Of a stretch of 64,000 bases of DNA, positions 43,248 to 51,071 are shown in pieces. The position numbers were made by a program, and so were the translations under genes. Source of the DNA: Alteraquisediminimonas sediminicola (GTDB lineage Bacteria > Pseudomonadota > Alphaproteobacteria > Sphingomonadales > Sphingomonadaceae). Under the pieces are notes generated by a model, which was not told where the DNA came from, ran no database searches, and worked only from the letters and a program-made list of their open reading frames with translations. The stretch is taken from positions 24,550-88,549 of the forward strand of contig NZ_JAHXZS010000009.1 of assembly GCF_019740335.1 (NCBI RefSeq), read 5' to 3'. How positions within the stretch are numbered: the first letter of the stretch is position 1; the number at the start of each line of letters is the position of its first letter.

Positions 43248-44051
43248 TTATTGTGCCGTCCAGCCGCCATCCACGACCAGTTCGGAACCGGTCATGTAGC
43301 TGGCGTCATCTGATGCAAGGAACGCGATGGTTGCCGCGATTTCCGACGGTTCGGCCACGCGGCCAAGCGGGGTCATCTGATCGAGCGTGGACAGCAATTC
43401 CTGCGCAGTGGAGGCGGTGTTCAATTCCGCAGCGCGGTCAAAGCCTTCTTGCAGCAATGGCGTGCGAACAAAGCCCGGATGTACGGAATTGACGCGGATG
43501 CCCATGCCCTTGCGCGCGAATTCCAGCGCGGTCGCCTTGGTGAACAAACGTGCCGCACCCTTGGATGCGTTGTACGGCGAGGCTTCGATCCAGCCGACAA
43601 GGCCCATGATCGAGCTGATATTGACGATCGATGCGCCGCCACGGGTTTTCTTGCCGGTTTCCGACATCAAAATCGTGCAATGCTTGGTCGCGAGGAACAA
43701 GGCGTCGCTGTTGACCGACATGACCCGGCGCCATGTTTCGAACGGCATGGTTTCGACCGGGCCGATGCCGTCGATGCCGGCATTGTTGACGAGAATGTCG
43801 AGCCGACCGAAATCGCGCCGCACGGATGCGGCAGCGGCTTCCCACTGTGCTTCATCCGTGACGTTCAGCTGGATATAGCTGCTTGCCTGACCAAGCTGCT
43901 TGAGCGTGGCCTGCACATCCGCATCATCCGGCGCCTTCAAATCGGCGATGATGACTTCTGCACCTTCTTCGAGCAAGCGTTCGACCGTGGCAATGCCGAT
44001 CCCGCGCAAGCCGCCTGTGACAAGGGCGACGCGTCCTTCAAGCCGCTTCAT
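43248..44051 (-). CDS. Short-chain dehydrogenase/reductase (SDR), tandem copy 2
   Basis: A 267-residue classical SDR. Cofactor motif TGGLRGIG, NNAG, catalytic ISSIMG and YNASK, and VHPGFVRTPL. The VMSVNSDALFLATKH segment is typical of 3-alpha/20-beta-hydroxysteroid-dehydrogenase-like members, although this does not prove the substrate. Its ATG overlaps the stop of copy 1 by four bases. Confidence 0.92.
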   Translation of the reverse strand: MKRLEGRVALVTGGLRGIGIATVERLLEEGAEVIIADLKAPDDADVQATLKQLGQASSYIQLNVTDEAQWEAAAASVRRDFGRLDILVNNAGIDGIGPVETMPFETWRRVMSVNSDALFLATKHCTILMSETGKKTRGGASIVNISSIMGLVGWIEASPYNASKGAARLFTKATALEFARKGMGIRVNSVHPGFVRTPLLQEGFDRAAELNTASTAQELLSTLDQMTPLGRVAEPSEIAATIAFLASDDASYMTGSELVVDGGWTAQ

Positions 44052-44830
44052 ACGCCCATCGTCCCTGCTGTAGTGGCACCATCAATGACATATTCAGCGC
44101 CCGAGATGAACGCAGCTTCGTCCGAAGCGAGAAAGGCGACAAGGCCGGCTACTTCTTCGACCTTCGCCATACGGCGCATCGGTGACATGGCTTCATAGGC
44201 CTTGCGCGTGGCGACCGGATCTTCCTGCTGGTTGATCAGATTGGTGATCATGGCCGTTTCGACCACGCCGGGCAGGACCGCATTGACGCGAATCTTAGTG
44301 CCGGTGAGGGCGCAATGAATGGCGGAGGATTTGACGATGGCGCACACGGCGGTCTTGGTGACCGAATAGGCAAGGAAATTGCCCATCGCGCGATTGGCGT
44401 TCATCGAACTGTTGACGATGATCGAGCCGCCCGAACCTTCCGGGTTCTTTTTCATCGCGCGCATTGCATGTTGCACGGTCAGCATCACGCCGGTCTGGTT
44501 GACGGCGATGATGTTGTTCCAATTATTAACGTCGATTTCTTCGATATTGCTATCGCCCGCTTCCATGCCGGCATTGGCAAAGGCGATGTCGAGACGGCCA
44601 TAAAGCTTGTGGAGTTCTTCCATCAATACCGGCCATGCATCGGCATTCTGCACGCGATGGGGGTGAAAGCTGGCGCCGGTTTCAGCGCATAATGCGGCGG
44701 CAGCTTCGGCGTTGGAGCCGGTGAAGGCCACTTTTGCGCCCTCGCTTGCGAGCCTGCGGACAGCGGCGGCACCGATCCCCGACGTCCCGCCGGTGATGAG
44801 TGCAACCTTACCTTCGAGCCTTTTCGACAC
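44048..44830 (-). CDS. Short-chain dehydrogenase/reductase (SDR), tandem copy 1
   Basis: A 260-residue classical SDR. Cofactor motif TGGTSGIG, an NAG-like ANAGME, catalytic NSSMNAN and YSVTK, and VLPGVVETAM. GTG at 44830 is preferred: AGGAG lies nine bases upstream, while a TTG two codons earlier sits too close to it. It heads the three-SDR transcript and is divergent from RHO-8. Confidence 0.9.
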   Translation of the reverse strand: MSKRLEGKVALITGGTSGIGAAAVRRLASEGAKVAFTGSNAEAAAALCAETGASFHPHRVQNADAWPVLMEELHKLYGRLDIAFANAGMEAGDSNIEEIDVNNWNNIIAVNQTGVMLTVQHAMRAMKKNPEGSGGSIIVNSSMNANRAMGNFLAYSVTKTAVCAIVKSSAIHCALTGTKIRVNAVLPGVVETAMITNLINQQEDPVATRKAYEAMSPMRRMAKVEEVAGLVAFLASDEAAFISGAEYVIDGATTAGTMGV

Positions 44831-44975
44831 GTGCAAAATCTCCTAAATTATATCCCGTTGGATGACTGGCCGATTTCACAGCAGAAATAACCTATGCTTT
44901 CGGCAAGGTGACTATGTGGCCCGCGATGGCCAAGTTGCAATTCATATGCAGAAATATCTGTTGGTGGAGGATTTA

Positions 44976-46391
44976 ATGGCAGATTTAGACCCCAAATCCG
45001 GCGGCGGCGCAAACCGTTGCGACGGAATCAGTTGGCAGGAATTGATGAATATCGATTCTCGGCCTGCGCCAGACTTTCTGGTGGAAGAACATTATACCTA
45101 TCGCGGGTCTGATCCTTTGGCTGCTACGCGCTATACGAGTGAGGAATTCGCCAAGCTCGAGCGTGAACGCATGTGGCCTTATGTGTGGCAGTTTGCCGCG
45201 CGCGAAGAGGATATTCCCGAAGCTGGCGATTACATCGTCTATGAAAATGTCGGTCGCTCCTATCTCGTGACGCGTCAGGAAGATGGCTCGATCAAGGCCG
45301 TGCATAATATCTGTCTGCATCGTGGCCGCAAATTGCGCGATACCGACGGCAATGCCGATCAGTTCGTCTGCCCGTTCCACGGCTTTACGTGGAACAAGGA
45401 CGGCAGCTTCCAGAAAATGCCCTGCAAATGGGATTTCGAGCATCTGACGAACGAAGAATTGCAACTGCCGGAGGCCGAAATCGGTCGCTGGGGCGGTTAT
45501 ATCTTCCTGCGTGAGGAAAAGGGCGGGCCGAGCCTTGAAGAATATCTCGCGCCACTGCCGGAGCATTTCAAGCGCTGGCGTCATGAAGAATGCGTCACCG
45601 CCATGTGGGTCGCCAAGGAAGTTTCGGCCAATTGGAAGGTCGTGATGGAAGCCTTTATGGAGGCATGGCACACGATCGTCACCCATCCGCAGCTCTTGCC
45701 GTTCACCGGCGATTGCAACGGGGCCTATTGGACCTGGGGCGACAATGTGAACGTCAACAACACGCCGTTCGGTGTGATGTCGCCGCACCTCAGCCGGGAT
45801 GGCAAGTCGGAACAATGGATCGTGGACGAGTTCGTCAAATATAACGGTCGTTCCGCCGACAGCTATTCCGAAGATCCGTTCGCTGTCACCGTGCCGGAAG
45901 GCATGACGGCACGTGCTGCACTCGGCGCGGCGATGCGTGAAGCCTATACCAAGATGTCGGGCTATGATCATGAACATGCCACCGATGCGGAATTGCTGGA
46001 TGGTCTGGTCTATAATGTGTTCCCGCATTTCGCGCCTTGGGGCGGGTTCATGCCGAACATCGTCTATCGCTGGAAGCCGGGCAAGACGCCGGACACCTGC
46101 ATCATGGAAGTCCGCATTCTGACCCGCGTCCCCAAGGGCGAACCAATGCCGCGCGGCGCGCAGATGCGCATGCTGGGCAAGGATGAACCTTGGACGGCGT
46201 GTAAGGAAATCGGCATTCTGGGCGATGTGTTCGAACAGGATATGGAAAACCTGCCTTTTGTACAGGATGGCCTGCATTGCTCGAAGAACGGCAAGGTGCA
46301 TCTCGCCAATTATCAGGAAATCCGCATCCGCCATTTCCACCAGACGATGGACAAATACATCTCCGGTGAACTGGGGGGCTGGAAGAAGTGA
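44976..46391 (+). CDS. Rieske non-heme iron oxygenase, alpha subunit (RHO-8)
   Basis: A 471-residue Rieske oxygenase, nearest to RHO-3. The cluster ligands are Cys113-x-His115 and Cys132-x2-His135 (CLH, CPFH). The iron site reads MEAFMEAWHTIVTH, so the tyrosine that precedes the first ligand His in nearly all the others is Trp here. The late Asp is in GDVFEQDMENL. ATG at 44976 follows GGTGGAGG; upstream in-frame starts would overlap the divergent promoter region. A GTGA overlap links it to the ThuA gene. Confidence 0.93.
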   Translation: MADLDPKSGGGANRCDGISWQELMNIDSRPAPDFLVEEHYTYRGSDPLAATRYTSEEFAKLERERMWPYVWQFAAREEDIPEAGDYIVYENVGRSYLVTRQEDGSIKAVHNICLHRGRKLRDTDGNADQFVCPFHGFTWNKDGSFQKMPCKWDFEHLTNEELQLPEAEIGRWGGYIFLREEKGGPSLEEYLAPLPEHFKRWRHEECVTAMWVAKEVSANWKVVMEAFMEAWHTIVTHPQLLPFTGDCNGAYWTWGDNVNVNNTPFGVMSPHLSRDGKSEQWIVDEFVKYNGRSADSYSEDPFAVTVPEGMTARAALGAAMREAYTKMSGYDHEHATDAELLDGLVYNVFPHFAPWGGFMPNIVYRWKPGKTPDTCIMEVRILTRVPKGEPMPRGAQMRMLGKDEPWTACKEIGILGDVFEQDMENLPFVQDGLHCSKNGKVHLANYQEIRIRHFHQTMDKYISGELGGWKK

Positions 46392-47143
46392 GCGAAGAGC
46401 AACGGCCAAAGCGCGTCAATTGCGTCCTGATTTGCGGGGGCGTCTGGCATGATATGGACTTTGCCCGGCTGGAGCTTTTAAAGCTCCTGTCGGAAGAGCA
46501 GCGCGTCCGCACCCGGGTGTTCGAAGATTATGAGAACATCGAGGCGATCAACGAAGCCGATATCATCATCACCTATACCTGCGATGTCACGCCTTCCTTG
46601 GCGGCGCAGGAGGCGTTGAAGGCATGGCTTGAAAAGGGCGGTCGCTGGTATGCGCTGCACGGGACCAATTCCGTGCTGCGCTTGCTGGATAACGGCCTGT
46701 GGGATGCCCCGCGCTGGGCACCTTTGTTCATGGATATGATCGGTTCGCAATTCCTGACGCACCCGCCGATTGCGCCTTATCTGGTGACGGTTGCTGATCC
46801 GGAACATCCGCTGGTGAAGGGCGTAGAGCCGTTTGAAACCACGGATGAGCTTTATCACCTCGAATGCCATGGCGATTTGCATGTGCTGTTGGAAACCGAA
46901 TGCACTGTCCCGGGAACGGGCTTTGTCGAGGCGGCAGACGCGATTGGCACCCAGCCGGTCTATTATATCAAGCAGCATGGCAAGGGCGCGGTATTGTATC
47001 TGACCCTGGGCCATTGCCGTGGCCATTATGACCTGCAACCGATGGCCGATTGGTGGCCGACGGTTGATCGTTGTGCATGGGATCTGCCGGTCTTTTACGA
47101 TCTGCTGCGTCGCGGCATAGATTGGCTGAAAGAAGGCAAATAA
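46388..47143 (+). CDS. ThuA-like domain protein
   Basis: A 251-residue ThuA-family protein. Landmarks are CGGVWHDMDFARL at the start, ADIIITYTCDV, then GGRWYALHGTNSVLR in the nucleophile-elbow-like region, and AVLYLTLGHCRGHYDL toward the end. The start is GTG overlapping the RHO-8 stop. It is the second ThuA protein of the window (see 11436-12236), though the two are only moderately alike. No biochemical role is established for this branch. Confidence 0.85.
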   Translation: MSEEQRPKRVNCVLICGGVWHDMDFARLELLKLLSEEQRVRTRVFEDYENIEAINEADIIITYTCDVTPSLAAQEALKAWLEKGGRWYALHGTNSVLRLLDNGLWDAPRWAPLFMDMIGSQFLTHPPIAPYLVTVADPEHPLVKGVEPFETTDELYHLECHGDLHVLLETECTVPGTGFVEAADAIGTQPVYYIKQHGKGAVLYLTLGHCRGHYDLQPMADWWPTVDRCAWDLPVFYDLLRRGIDWLKEGK

Positions 47144-47175
47144 GCCTTTTTATAAGCTGCATCATTGATGACATG

Positions 47176-47207
47176 AAAAAGGGCGGGAGAAATTCCCGCC
47201 CTTTTTT
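47176..47207. terminator. Intrinsic terminator, symmetrical
   Basis: AAAAAGGGCGGGA-GAAAT-TCCCGCCCTTTTTT, a perfect stem. It separates the RHO-8 operon from the convergent acyl-CoA dehydrogenase gene. Confidence 0.9.
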
Positions 47208-47268
47208 GTAGCTGTTGATGTTGGGGTGGGGGTGATTAACCCCGCAAGCCCCTTGTTTCTGGCCGCGT

Positions 47269-48384
47269 TTAAGCCGCGTGGCGGTCCAGCGTGGCGATCG
47301 GCGATTCCGGCCAGCGGGATAGCATCAGCAAACGCTTGTGGCCATGGCCGATGATGAGTTCATCCGTCACGCCCATGCCGCCATGCAATTGCATCATTTC
47401 ATGGCCCAATGGCACTGCCGCCTGCGCGATGAAGGCGCGTGCGCCATCAATCGCCTTTTGCGAGGACGCGAGGTCGAGAGGGTCGGTCATCGCCGCGAAA
47501 TAGAGCAGGGAGCGCGATTGTTCGAGCGCCGAATATTGCGCGACCATCCGGTGTTGCAGTGCCTGAAAACTCGCGAGCGGCTTGCCGAATTGCTTGCGGG
47601 TCCGCAGATAATCCTGCGTTTCCGCAAAAATGCGCTCCATGATGCCGAGCATCTCTGCGCTGCGGACAAGCGATGCGTCGAGTTGGGCTGAGGCCAGCGC
47701 CTGTGCCCCGCCATTCAGGAAATGTGCAGGCGGGACGCTGACATTATCAAGCGTGAGGATGCCAGCAACGCTGCCATCAACCGTGCGCCATGATGTGACC
47801 GACAGGCCTGGCGTGTCTGCTTCGACCAGGAACAGGGCAATGCCCGCTGGGTCAAAGGGCGTGCCGGAAATGCGCGCGCTGACGAGATAGGCATCGGCAC
47901 CGATGGCGGCGATGACCGCCGATTTTTCGCCGTTCAATATGGCATTGCCATCGATGATCTGCGCGGTGGTTTCGACCCAATTCGCATTGTCGCGGGCATT
48001 GGCCTCGGCATGGGCGACGGCGAGACGGCGTTCGCCCATCACCAGCGATTCGATCCATGCGGCCTTCAAATCATCCGGCGCGCTGCGTTCGAACAAGCTA
48101 CCCGCCAGCACGACGGATTCGGCAAGCGGTTCAACGACAAGGCCGCGACCCAATGCTTCAAAAATGGTGATCATGCCGGTTCGGCCCACGCCAATTCCGC
48201 CATTGTCTTCCGCAAAAGGGGCTGCGATAAGGCCTAATTCGCCCATCAGCGCCCAATTCTCTGGCGAGAAGCCTTGAGGATGGGCAAGATAGCCCCGCCG
48301 CCGTTCAAGGTCGTAATGGTCCGTGACGAAACGTTCCGCCACTGCCTTCAGCATTTCTTCGTCTTCGCTCAGGTCAAAATTCAC
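47269..48384 (-). CDS. Acyl-CoA dehydrogenase family protein
   Basis: A 371-residue FAD-dependent acyl-CoA dehydrogenase. It begins NFDLSEDEEMLKAVAERF, has the C-terminal helical domain QFGKPLASFQALQHRMV, and ends with QLHGGMGVTDELIIG. The mid-region lacks the strongest FAD-contact motif, as is common in the heteromeric partner subunits of actinobacterial and proteobacterial steroid pathways. GTG at 48384 is used because it gives the usual family N-terminus; a TTG five codons earlier is also open. It is monocistronic and divergent from the LuxR gene. Confidence 0.88.
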   Translation of the reverse strand: MNFDLSEDEEMLKAVAERFVTDHYDLERRRGYLAHPQGFSPENWALMGELGLIAAPFAEDNGGIGVGRTGMITIFEALGRGLVVEPLAESVVLAGSLFERSAPDDLKAAWIESLVMGERRLAVAHAEANARDNANWVETTAQIIDGNAILNGEKSAVIAAIGADAYLVSARISGTPFDPAGIALFLVEADTPGLSVTSWRTVDGSVAGILTLDNVSVPPAHFLNGGAQALASAQLDASLVRSAEMLGIMERIFAETQDYLRTRKQFGKPLASFQALQHRMVAQYSALEQSRSLLYFAAMTDPLDLASSQKAIDGARAFIAQAAVPLGHEMMQLHGGMGVTDELIIGHGHKRLLMLSRWPESPIATLDRHAA

Positions 48385-48517
48385 TGGTTGTCGCCACAAT
48401 ATGATTTTTACTAAATTTGGGTCTAATACTTTCGTTGGGACATAGGGCGCTCATCAAAAGGCTAGGCTATTTGAAATGGCGTGTCGTAAGGTCTATAATT
48501 ATCTAGGTGTGGGATGA

Positions 48518-49318
48518 ATGGAAAAGAATTTGAAGCCGATCCTAGAGCAAGCGCATATCAATGCAGTACGTGTAACCGGGCCGGGTGATATCCGGCGCGC
48601 GGCAGAGGCGTTCCATCATATCGCTTATGATCTGGCCCAAATGCGCGTTGCCATCGCTCATGACATTGCGGACAAACGGACGCCAGTCGATGAAAAGGGG
48701 GCGATTCTTGCACATGAAGTGTTTGGTTGGCCGGATGATGAGCGGGTATGGTGGCGCAACTCCCGCATTGCGTTGGATTCGCCGATCACGGCGGCCTGCC
48801 GTTTCGAGAGCGAGCCGTTCTGGGTAAATCCCGAGGGTTTTCACTCGCGGCTTACGAATAATTATCTCAACCTGATCGCGCTTAATAATTTTGAACAACG
48901 GGCGTTGACGCGCTCGGCGCTGGTCGTGCCGGTGCATCTGCCGTTCGGACAGATTGGCGTTGTCAGCTATAATCCGGTTGATCGCACGCGGATGGATTTG
49001 TCGGAGGAGTTTGAGGTGAATGGCGATGCGCTCGGCATTTATGCCCGGACCTTTATCGCCAGCTATGTGCAAGTGACGAGCGAGGCGCAGCGCCTGCCGC
49101 CCGGCACCAGATTGTCGAAGCGTGAGGTGGAATGCCTTCGCTGGGCCGCGATTGGCAAGACCGACCTTGAAATCAGCATGATTATCGGGCGCAGTCGCGC
49201 GACCGTGCGCTTCCATATCCACAACGCGTCAATCAAATTGGATGCGGTCAATCGCAGCCAGACCGTCTTCAAAGCAGCGCAGCTTGGCTATATTTCCTTG
49301 AGCCAGTTGTCATCTTGA
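48518..49318 (+). CDS. LuxR-family transcriptional regulator (autoinducer-binding-like N-domain)
   Basis: A 266-residue regulator. The C-terminal 65 residues are a LuxR/GerE helix-turn-helix: LSKREVECLRWAAIGKTD, LEISMIIGRSRATVRFH and IKLDAVNRSQTVFKAAQLGYI. The N-terminal part (about residues 70-190) matches the autoinducer-binding fold in length and in segments such as SALVVPVHLPFGQIGVVSY. No luxI-type synthase is in the window, so it is a solo LuxR that may sense an external acyl-homoserine lactone or a pathway compound. It lies between the acyl-CoA dehydrogenase and the thiolase operon. Confidence 0.88.
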   Translation: MEKNLKPILEQAHINAVRVTGPGDIRRAAEAFHHIAYDLAQMRVAIAHDIADKRTPVDEKGAILAHEVFGWPDDERVWWRNSRIALDSPITAACRFESEPFWVNPEGFHSRLTNNYLNLIALNNFEQRALTRSALVVPVHLPFGQIGVVSYNPVDRTRMDLSEEFEVNGDALGIYARTFIASYVQVTSEAQRLPPGTRLSKREVECLRWAAIGKTDLEISMIIGRSRATVRFHIHNASIKLDAVNRSQTVFKAAQLGYISLSQLSS

Positions 49319-49533
49319 TCGCGCGGCAGGGGCGTTGTCCCTGTCTGACAAGCTGCATGACAAGATAATGGGCTATTGCCCGATGTGCCTTTAATTTGGT
49401 TTTTCAACGCTTTTCCGTTTGTTCAGGTGCAACTGCCCCCTATCCGAAAAGACAACCCTAGCGTTTTTAGGAGTCTCGTCAGGTTGGTTTTTCCGGCTTT
49501 AGTGCTGGCTACGGAATCAGGAGTATGCCCGAG

Positions 49534-49929
49534 ATGCGGCCAATCGCCGAAGGATTGTTCACCGACGAAATGCCGCCACGGCTTGTGGGCGGTCGTCACC
49601 TTACCACGGGACGCATTGTATTCCCTTGCCCGCCGGGCAAGGCGTACGAGCCTTATCCGCTGGGGCGGAGCGGCACGGTCTGGTCGTATACGATTCAGCG
49701 CTATCGTCCGAAATCGCCGCCCTATCTGGGGCCGGAAGCGTTTCGCCCTTGGCCGGTGGCCTATGTCGAATTGCCGGGCGAGGTGATCGTCGAGGCGCGG
49801 CTTACCAATGTGGCGTTCGAAGATATCAAAATCGGCATGCCAGTTGAACTGGTGCAGATCCCCCTTGATCCAGATGCGCCGGATTCGGTGCTGATCCCTG
49901 CATTTCAACCGGTCGGAGACAAACAGTGA
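49534..49929 (+). CDS. OB-fold (DUF35-like) protein lacking the usual zinc ribbon
   Basis: A 131-residue DUF35-type protein. The OB-fold part is clear: GTVWSYTIQRYRPKSPPY, PWPVAYVELPG and VEARLTNVAFEDIKIGMPVEL. In ChsH2-type partners the N-terminal zinc ribbon carries four cysteines. Here the segment reads GGRHLTTGRIVFPCPPGKA with a single Cys. ATG at 49534 is preferred because AGGAG (49519-49523) lies 10 bases upstream; ATG 49525 would be too close. A four-base overlap couples it to the thiolase-like gene, as in known OB-fold/thiolase pairs. Confidence 0.8.
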   Translation: MRPIAEGLFTDEMPPRLVGGRHLTTGRIVFPCPPGKAYEPYPLGRSGTVWSYTIQRYRPKSPPYLGPEAFRPWPVAYVELPGEVIVEARLTNVAFEDIKIGMPVELVQIPLDPDAPDSVLIPAFQPVGDKQ

Positions 49930-51071
49930 GCGACGTTTGCATTGTCGGCATCGGCATCCATCCTTTTGGCCGCACCGATGGCCTGTCCGGGATGGAGCAG
50001 GGGGTGTATTCCGTCCAACAGGCGATGAAGGATGCCGGTGTCGAATGGGCCGACATTCAATTCGCCTATGGCGCGTCGGATTCTGCCGGTAACCCGGATA
50101 CGATGGTGGAAAATCTCGGCCTCACGGGCATGCAGTTCATCAATGTCCGCAATGGTTGCGCGGCGGGTGGGTCGGCGCTGTTTTCGGCGCAGATGGCGAT
50201 TAAATCGGGTGAGTTCGATCTTGGCCTTGCGGTCGGTTTCGACAAGCATCCGCGCGGCGCGTTCAACGCCTTGCCGTCGGAATATAATCTGCCGGAATGG
50301 TATGGCGAAGCGGGCTATATGATCACGACGCAGTTTTTTGCGGCGAAGGTCACGCGCTATATGCATGAACATGGCATTTCGCCGACCAGCCTTGGTCGCG
50401 TGGCGGAAAAGGCGTTTCGCAATGCGGTGCATGCGCCCCATGCGTGGCGGCGTGAACCGGTCGATCTTGAAACGATCATGAACGCACCGTTGGTGAGCGA
50501 TCCCTATACCAAATATATGTTCTGCTCCCCGGCAGAAGGCGGCGTTGCCCTGATCCTCGCGAGCGAGAAGAAAGCGCGTGAACTCGGCAAGCCGTTCATC
50601 CGCCTGAAGGCCGCGACGATGCGGACGCGCCCGCCCGGTTCGTTCGAGGTGTTCGCCCCGTCGATCGACATCAAGCGTGGTGGTTCGGCGACGAATATCG
50701 CGTCGCGCGATGCCTTTGCGATTGCCGGTATCGGCCCGCAGGATATTGCGGTCGCGCAGTTGCAGGACACCGAAGCCGGTGCCGAAATCATGCATATGGC
50801 CGAAAACGGCTTTTGCAAGGATGGCGAACAAGAAGCATGGCTGGCTGAAGGTCGGACGGAAATCGGCAGCCAACTGCCGGTCAATACCGATGGTGGCTGT
50901 CTTGCCTGTGGCGAACCGATCGGTGCATCGGGCCTGCGTCAGGTGTATGAAAATGTGGTCCAGCTCCGTGGCGATGGCGGCGGTCGGCAGGTCCCGAATA
51001 ACCCGAAAACCGCTTATAGCCATGTCTATGGCGCGCCCGGCGTGTCTGCGGTTACGATATTGGAACGTTGA
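49926..51071 (+). CDS. Thiolase-like protein (SCP2-thiolase / Ltp2-like lipid-transfer family)
   Basis: A 381-residue thiolase-fold protein. NVRNGCAAGGSAL contains the nucleophile-position Cys78. AQLQDTEAGAEIMHM and CLACGEPIGASGLRQVYE lie where thiolases carry their His/Cys active-site loops, but these are altered in the manner of non-thiolytic SCP2/Ltp2 members. With an OB-fold partner, such proteins catalyse C-C bond cleavage, either thiolysis or retro-aldol, in steroid side-chain degradation. The acyl-CoA dehydrogenase follows by TGATG overlap. Thiolase versus aldolase cannot be decided here. Confidence 0.85.
   Translation: MSDVCIVGIGIHPFGRTDGLSGMEQGVYSVQQAMKDAGVEWADIQFAYGASDSAGNPDTMVENLGLTGMQFINVRNGCAAGGSALFSAQMAIKSGEFDLGLAVGFDKHPRGAFNALPSEYNLPEWYGEAGYMITTQFFAAKVTRYMHEHGISPTSLGRVAEKAFRNAVHAPHAWRREPVDLETIMNAPLVSDPYTKYMFCSPAEGGVALILASEKKARELGKPFIRLKAATMRTRPPGSFEVFAPSIDIKRGGSATNIASRDAFAIAGIGPQDIAVAQLQDTEAGAEIMHMAENGFCKDGEQEAWLAEGRTEIGSQLPVNTDGGCLACGEPIGASGLRQVYENVVQLRGDGGGRQVPNNPKTAYSHVYGAPGVSAVTILER

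Noticed and set aside
47269..48384. Possible pseudogene because of the weak FAD motif
   Set aside because: The frame is intact from start to stop with family-typical length. Partner-type acyl-CoA dehydrogenase subunits often lack strong FAD contacts.
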